Below, one piece after another: positions 6,634 through 8,491 of a stretch of 8,491 nucleotides of DNA. The stretch is taken from the NCBI GenBank assembly GCA_026982235.1, contig JALSHM010000446.1, positions 1 to 8,491 on the forward strand, written 5' to 3'. The notes below the pieces were generated by a model that was not told where the DNA came from, made no database searches, and was given only the letters and a program-made list of their open reading frames with translations. Origin of the DNA: Robiginitomaculum sp. GTDB taxonomy: Bacteria > Pseudomonadota > Alphaproteobacteria > Caulobacterales > Maricaulaceae. How positions within the stretch are numbered: position 1 is the first letter of the stretch; each line of letters begins with the position of its first letter. Position numbers and translations under genes: made by a program.

Positions 6634-7335
6634 CTAATCCGCCGCCTTGGTTTTGTCTTTATACTTGCAAATATCCGACACAACACAGTTATAGCACATA
6701 GGCGTGCGGGCTTTGCAGGTATAACGCCCGTGCAATATCAGCCAGTGATGGGCGTGGACGGCATATTCGGGCGGGATGACCTTCAACAGGTTAAGTTCGA
6801 CTTCTAATGGATTTTTCCCCGGTGCCATGCCTGTGCGGTTGCCGACTCTAAATATATGGGTATCCACCGCCATGGTCGGCTGGCCAAAGGCGACATTTAA
6901 GACCACATTGGCAGTTTTGCGGCCCACACCGGGCAGGCTTTCTAGGTCGGCGCGGTTATCGGGTACTTCGCTGCCAAACACATCCACCAGTCTTTGGGAC
7001 AAGGCGATCACATTTTTGGCTTTGGTTTTATAAAGCCCGATAGTTTTTATATAATCCCGCAAGCGCTCTTCCCCAAGCGCCAGCATTTTCTCTGGCGTGT
7101 CGGCGCGCGCAAACAAAGCCTTGGTCGCCTTGTTCACGCCGACATCTGTCGCCTGCGCTGATAAGGCCACGGCCACAACCAATGTGTAAGCATTATGATA
7201 ATTAAGTTCTGTCTGCGGCTCCGGATCCATTTTCTGCCACAGTGCAAACATCTGCGCGATTTGGGCGCGGGTGAGCTTAGGCCTTGGTAGCTTTTTTTTG
7301 GGTAGTTTCTTTTTGGGTGGTTTTCGTTTGGCCAT
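6634..7335 (-). CDS. nth: Endonuclease III (DNA glycosylase/AP lyase)
   Basis: The 233-residue base-excision-repair enzyme removes oxidised pyrimidines and nicks abasic sites. The helix-hairpin-helix is LPGVGRKTANVVLNVAFG (134-151) with catalytic Lys140, and catalytic Asp158 is in VDTHIFRVGNRTG. The [4Fe-4S] cluster motif is C-X6-C-X2-C-X5-C (Cys207, 214, 217, 223). All these residues are offset by exactly 20 from E. coli Nth (Lys120, Asp138, Cys187-203), so the core is complete. The extra 20 residues are a basic Lys/Pro N-terminal extension. The ATG at 7335 has a GAGG Shine-Dalgarno and overlaps the stop of the upstream reductase gene in a TAATG, indicating translational coupling. The frame is open to 7413, but the added residues would merely overlap reductase coding and look unlike the family. 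Confidence 0.96.
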   Translation of the reverse strand: MAKRKPPKKKLPKKKLPRPKLTRAQIAQMFALWQKMDPEPQTELNYHNAYTLVVAVALSAQATDVGVNKATKALFARADTPEKMLALGEERLRDYIKTIGLYKTKAKNVIALSQRLVDVFGSEVPDNRADLESLPGVGRKTANVVLNVAFGQPTMAVDTHIFRVGNRTGMAPGKNPLEVELNLLKVIPPEYAVHAHHWLILHGRYTCKARTPMCYNCVVSDICKYKDKTKAAD

Positions 7336-7892
7336 TAGCGCCTCTTTATAGCGGATAGCATCTGACCAGCTAGTTTTTCGGCGCGCGATACAGTGCCCGC
7401 ATCTGCCAAACACCCGTCCACATCAAAGGCTTTCCCGGAATGCCCGACCCCAAGCTGGGTCGGGACAACATGGGCACCCAGCCTGTTTAAAATAAAATGT
7501 AATTGCCGCAGCGCCATAATACCAGACAAAGCCCCAGGCGTGGCTGAACCAATCCCGTATACAGGGCTTGTGAATTGTCCAAGCTCTACCCGTGTCGTCC
7601 AATCAATGGTGTTTTTTAACAAGGGCGGTATACAGCCATTATATTCCGGTGTGGCAATAAATACGCCGTCGCAGGCAGATAAATCCGCAACCAATTTTTT
7701 TGCCGTATCCGGTACGCCGTTTACGTCTTCATAATCGCCATTATAAATGGGCATGTCATAATCATTTAAGTCTATGAAGCGCACTTTCGCATTTACCTTC
7801 GTAAATATATGCGCCATAGCTGCGACCAATTTGCGGTTCATAGAGGCCTTGCGGCTACTGCCGGACAAAAGGCCGATAATTGGTTTGGACAT
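7335..7892 (-). CDS. NADPH-dependent FMN reductase (ChrR/YieF-like flavodoxin-fold)
   Basis: The 185-residue cytoplasmic flavoprotein probably reduces flavin, quinone or similar acceptors with NAD(P)H. The N-terminal strand leads into GSSRKASMNRK (11-21), the FMN-phosphate-binding loop of this family. The second signature is TPEYNGCIPPLLKNTIDW (81-98), matching the family's PEYN..xPxxLKNxIDW. SATPGALSGIMALRQL (116-131) is a third conserved block. Its length is typical. The ATG at 7892 has a strong GGGGGA Shine-Dalgarno. It is the first gene of a two-gene operon with nth, joined by a one-base stop/start overlap. Pairing an oxidoreductase with an oxidative-damage repair enzyme is plausible as an oxidative-stress theme, but this is only inference. 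The exact substrate cannot be read from sequence. Confidence 0.9.
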   Translation of the reverse strand: MSKPIIGLLSGSSRKASMNRKLVAAMAHIFTKVNAKVRFIDLNDYDMPIYNGDYEDVNGVPDTAKKLVADLSACDGVFIATPEYNGCIPPLLKNTIDWTTRVELGQFTSPVYGIGSATPGALSGIMALRQLHFILNRLGAHVVPTQLGVGHSGKAFDVDGCLADAGTVSRAEKLAGQMLSAIKRR

Positions 7893-7921
7893 ATTTCCCC
7901 CATAAAATTTCTATTGCCCTT

Positions 7922-7951
7922 AACATAGGCGGTTAATGGGGCTAGAACCAA
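7922..7951 (-). promoter_or_regulatory. Possible promoter for the FMN reductase-nth operon
   Basis: On the minus strand TTGGTT (7946-7951) and TATGTT (7922-7927) are separated by 18 bases, about 30 bases before the reductase ATG. Spacing is acceptable and the match to sigma-70 consensus is moderate. Confidence 0.3.
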
Positions 7952-7963
7952 ATGATATTTTAC

Positions 7964-7967
7964 AGGA
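7964..7967 (+). promoter_or_regulatory. Shine-Dalgarno of the ancestral gloA-like start
   Basis: AGGA lies seven bases before the ATG at 7975. It supports 7975 as the original start of the glyoxalase gene that the element at 7994-8295 has since interrupted. Confidence 0.7.
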
Positions 7968-7993
7968 TTAAGCAATGAATTTTTTACATGCTA

Positions 7994-8025
7994 GAGCCTT
8001 TTGTGCTCATTTGGAACCGCTTTGA
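7994..8025 (+). repeat. Left terminal inverted repeat of the element
   Basis: It starts GAGCCTTTTGTGCTCATTTG and ends CGCTTTGA. It matches the reverse complement of 8264-8295 at 30 of 32 positions, differing at the 24th and 26th bases. Read from the interrupted glyoxalase frame, it supplies the stop TGA at 8023-8025. Confidence 0.95.
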
Positions 8026-8036
8026 GCGCCAGGGTT

Positions 8037-8109
8037 TGTATCTGGAGCAGGCGACGTCACCGCCGTGATGCAGGGCATCACAAGGGGGCGTCAACGCACT
8101 CCAGATGCA
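8037..8109. other. Internal foldback arm 1 of the element
   Basis: TGTATCTGGAG (8037-8047) pairs with CTCCAGATGCA (8099-8109) over 11 bp with one wobble. At its tip is a perfect 7-bp hairpin, GTGATGC (8065-8071) with GCATCAC (8075-8081) around a three-base loop. GCGACG near 8051 can also pair with CGT and CGC near 8089-8097. The nested complementarity suggests a structured RNA or a DNA cruciform. Confidence 0.8.
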
Positions 8110-8169
8110 AAAACTGGTGACCGGGTTTACAGATAAGCTCATAATATCAATACCCTATGTGTTGCTTGA

Positions 8170-8260
8170 CTGAGATTTGCTCCCCGGACGTCGTTGCGAC
8201 TTTTGACCAATGCTACGGCATTGCTCTGCAAGCCGCGCCTAGCCGGAAAACAAATTTCAG
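8170..8260. other. Internal foldback arm 2 of the element
   Basis: CTGAGATTTG (8170-8179) pairs with CAAATTTCAG (8251-8260) with one wobble. CCGG (8184-8187) pairs with CCGG (8243-8246). Two small hairpins lie inside: GTCG-TTG-CGAC (8190-8200) and AATGC-TACG-GCATT (8209-8222). Together with arm 1 and the terminal repeats, the element could fold into a long stem bearing two branched arms. Confidence 0.75.
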
Positions 8261-8263
8261 CCA

Positions 8264-8295
8264 TCAAAGTGATTCCAAATGAGCACAAAAGGCTC
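8264..8295 (-). repeat. Right terminal inverted repeat of the element
   Basis: This is the partner of 7994-8025. On the plus strand it contains ATG at 8279-8281, from which ATG AGC ACA AAA GGC TCT leads straight and in frame into the glyoxalase body. It also contains AAGG (8289-8292), four bases before the ancestral codon-7 ATG at 8297, a possible makeshift ribosome-binding site. Confidence 0.95.
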
Positions 8296-8491
8296 TATGG
8301 TGCGTATACGCAGTATTGATGATAGTTTGCGGTTTTATTGCGAAGGGCTCGGTCTTAAGGAATTGCGCCGCGTCGACAATCAGGCCGGGCGATTTACCTT
8401 GATATTTTTAGCAACAGAAAACGATATAAACCGGGCAAAGCTTTTGGGCGATGAAAAAGGATTTGTCCCAGGCCTGCCTATGTTAGAGCTG
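8279..8491 (+). CDS. Surviving open frame of the glyoxalase I-like gene with an element-derived N-terminus (3' partial)
   Basis: From the ATG inside the right inverted repeat, 71 codons run to the window edge without a stop. The first six residues, MSTKGS, come from the element and replace the ancestral MNFLHA. Glyoxalase I sequence follows (MVRIRSIDDSLRFYCEGLGL, then GRFTLIFLA at about 38-46). Glu70 in the MLEL at the window edge corresponds to E. coli metal ligand Glu56. The replacement has the same length but removes His5, so the metal site would lack one of its four ligands. There is no clear Shine-Dalgarno before 8279. An alternative start at 8297 (ancestral Met7) has AAGG four bases upstream and also lacks the His. 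Whether any product is made is unknown; I list this as a possible frame overlapping the disrupted gene. Confidence 0.45.
   Translation, partial: MSTKGSMVRIRSIDDSLRFYCEGLGLKELRRVDNQAGRFTLIFLATENDINRAKLLGDEKGFVPGLPMLEL

Larger units (their letters stand above)
7994..8295. mobile_element. 302-bp MITE-like element with 32-bp terminal inverted repeats and TA target duplication
   Basis: The ends 7994-8025 and 8264-8295 are inverted repeats of 32 bp with two mismatches. Each outer end begins GAGCC and holds a small palindrome, GAGC-CTTTTGT-GCTC. The element is flanked by TA at 7992-7993 and 8296-8297. The split glyoxalase frame shows that exactly one TA plus the 302 bp were added. No transposase or substantial coding frame fits inside, so it would be non-autonomous. 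A TA target is characteristic of IS630/Tc1-mariner transposases, making such an element the likely source of mobilisation (inference). The interior contains two foldback arms (8037-8109 and 8170-8260). Each repeat also carries an outward-facing ATG. Confidence 0.92.
7975..8491 (+). pseudogene. gloA: Glyoxalase I (lactoylglutathione lyase-like, VOC superfamily) gene interrupted by a MITE; 3' end outside window
   Basis: Two exact pieces of one reading frame are visible. The 5' piece, 7975-7993, reads ATG AAT TTT TTA CAT GCT A. The 3' piece resumes at 8296-8298 and runs open to the window edge. Excising 7994-8295 and one TA restores MNFLHAMVRIRS followed by IDDSLRFYCEGLGLKELRR, then GRFTLIFLA and MLEL. 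This matches glyoxalase I N-termini (E. coli MRLLHTMLRV), including His5, a metal ligand. The family enzyme isomerises the methylglyoxal-glutathione hemithioacetal to lactoylglutathione. As it stands, translation from 7975 enters the element and stops at a TGA at 8023-8025, giving a 16-residue peptide. The ancestral Shine-Dalgarno is intact. The rest of the gene shows no stop or frameshift, so the insertion may be recent or the remnant may still be translated. The distal domain is not in the window. Confidence 0.88.

Noticed and set aside
7336..7413. 26-residue upstream extension of nth
   Set aside because: It lies entirely within the reductase gene, is unlike Nth N-termini, and the ATG at 7335 has a good GAGG site and a coupled stop.
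7975..8025. 16-residue small protein gene
   Set aside because: It has a start and Shine-Dalgarno, but it is the truncated beginning of the interrupted glyoxalase gene and ends at a stop in the element.

Overview
This is a window of alphaproteobacterial chromosome with moderate base composition. The evidence is a run of genes: tRNA-Ala(GGC), an acidic FYDLN/TIGR02300-type zinc-ribbon protein, then aroA (class II EPSP synthase), cmk and rpsA. From memory this order is typical of Alphaproteobacteria. The order or family cannot be fixed from the window alone.

Layout. Positions 2-835 (+) hold the 3' part of an envelope protein with a peptidoglycan-binding-like domain, a Pro/Glu linker built on a perfect 24-bp tandem repeat, and a TonB-like C-terminal domain. 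A tRNA-Ala (878-953) and the FYDLN protein (1067-1558) follow on the minus strand. Diverging from the latter is a compact operon, aroA (1716-3035), cmk (3032-3679, 4-bp overlap) and rpsA (3773-5485). It supplies shikimate-pathway flux, CMP/dCMP phosphorylation and ribosomal protein S1, and ends at a clear intrinsic terminator (5508-5540). The 93-bp cmk-rpsA gap has two possible stem-loops and a weak Shine-Dalgarno, resembling S1 autoregulatory leaders described elsewhere. Next is an unrecognised three-helix membrane protein (5621-6613, +). It converges on a two-gene minus-strand operon in which an NADPH-dependent FMN reductase (7335-7892) is joined to endonuclease III, nth (6634-7335), by a TAATG stop/start overlap.

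The most interesting part is the right end. A 302-bp non-coding element (7994-8295) has 32-bp terminal inverted repeats with two mismatches, is flanked by TA on both sides, and contains two internal foldback arms. It looks like a MITE of the TA-targeting (IS630/Tc1-mariner-like) kind. It has split a glyoxalase I (gloA-like, VOC superfamily) gene after codon 6. Removing the element and one TA restores an N-terminus beginning MNFLHAMVRIRS, with His5 as the expected metal ligand and a good Shine-Dalgarno upstream. With the element present, the body of the gene stays open and in frame with an ATG inside the element's right repeat. That ATG would replace MNFLHA by MSTKGS and remove the metal-binding His. 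The window ends inside this gene.
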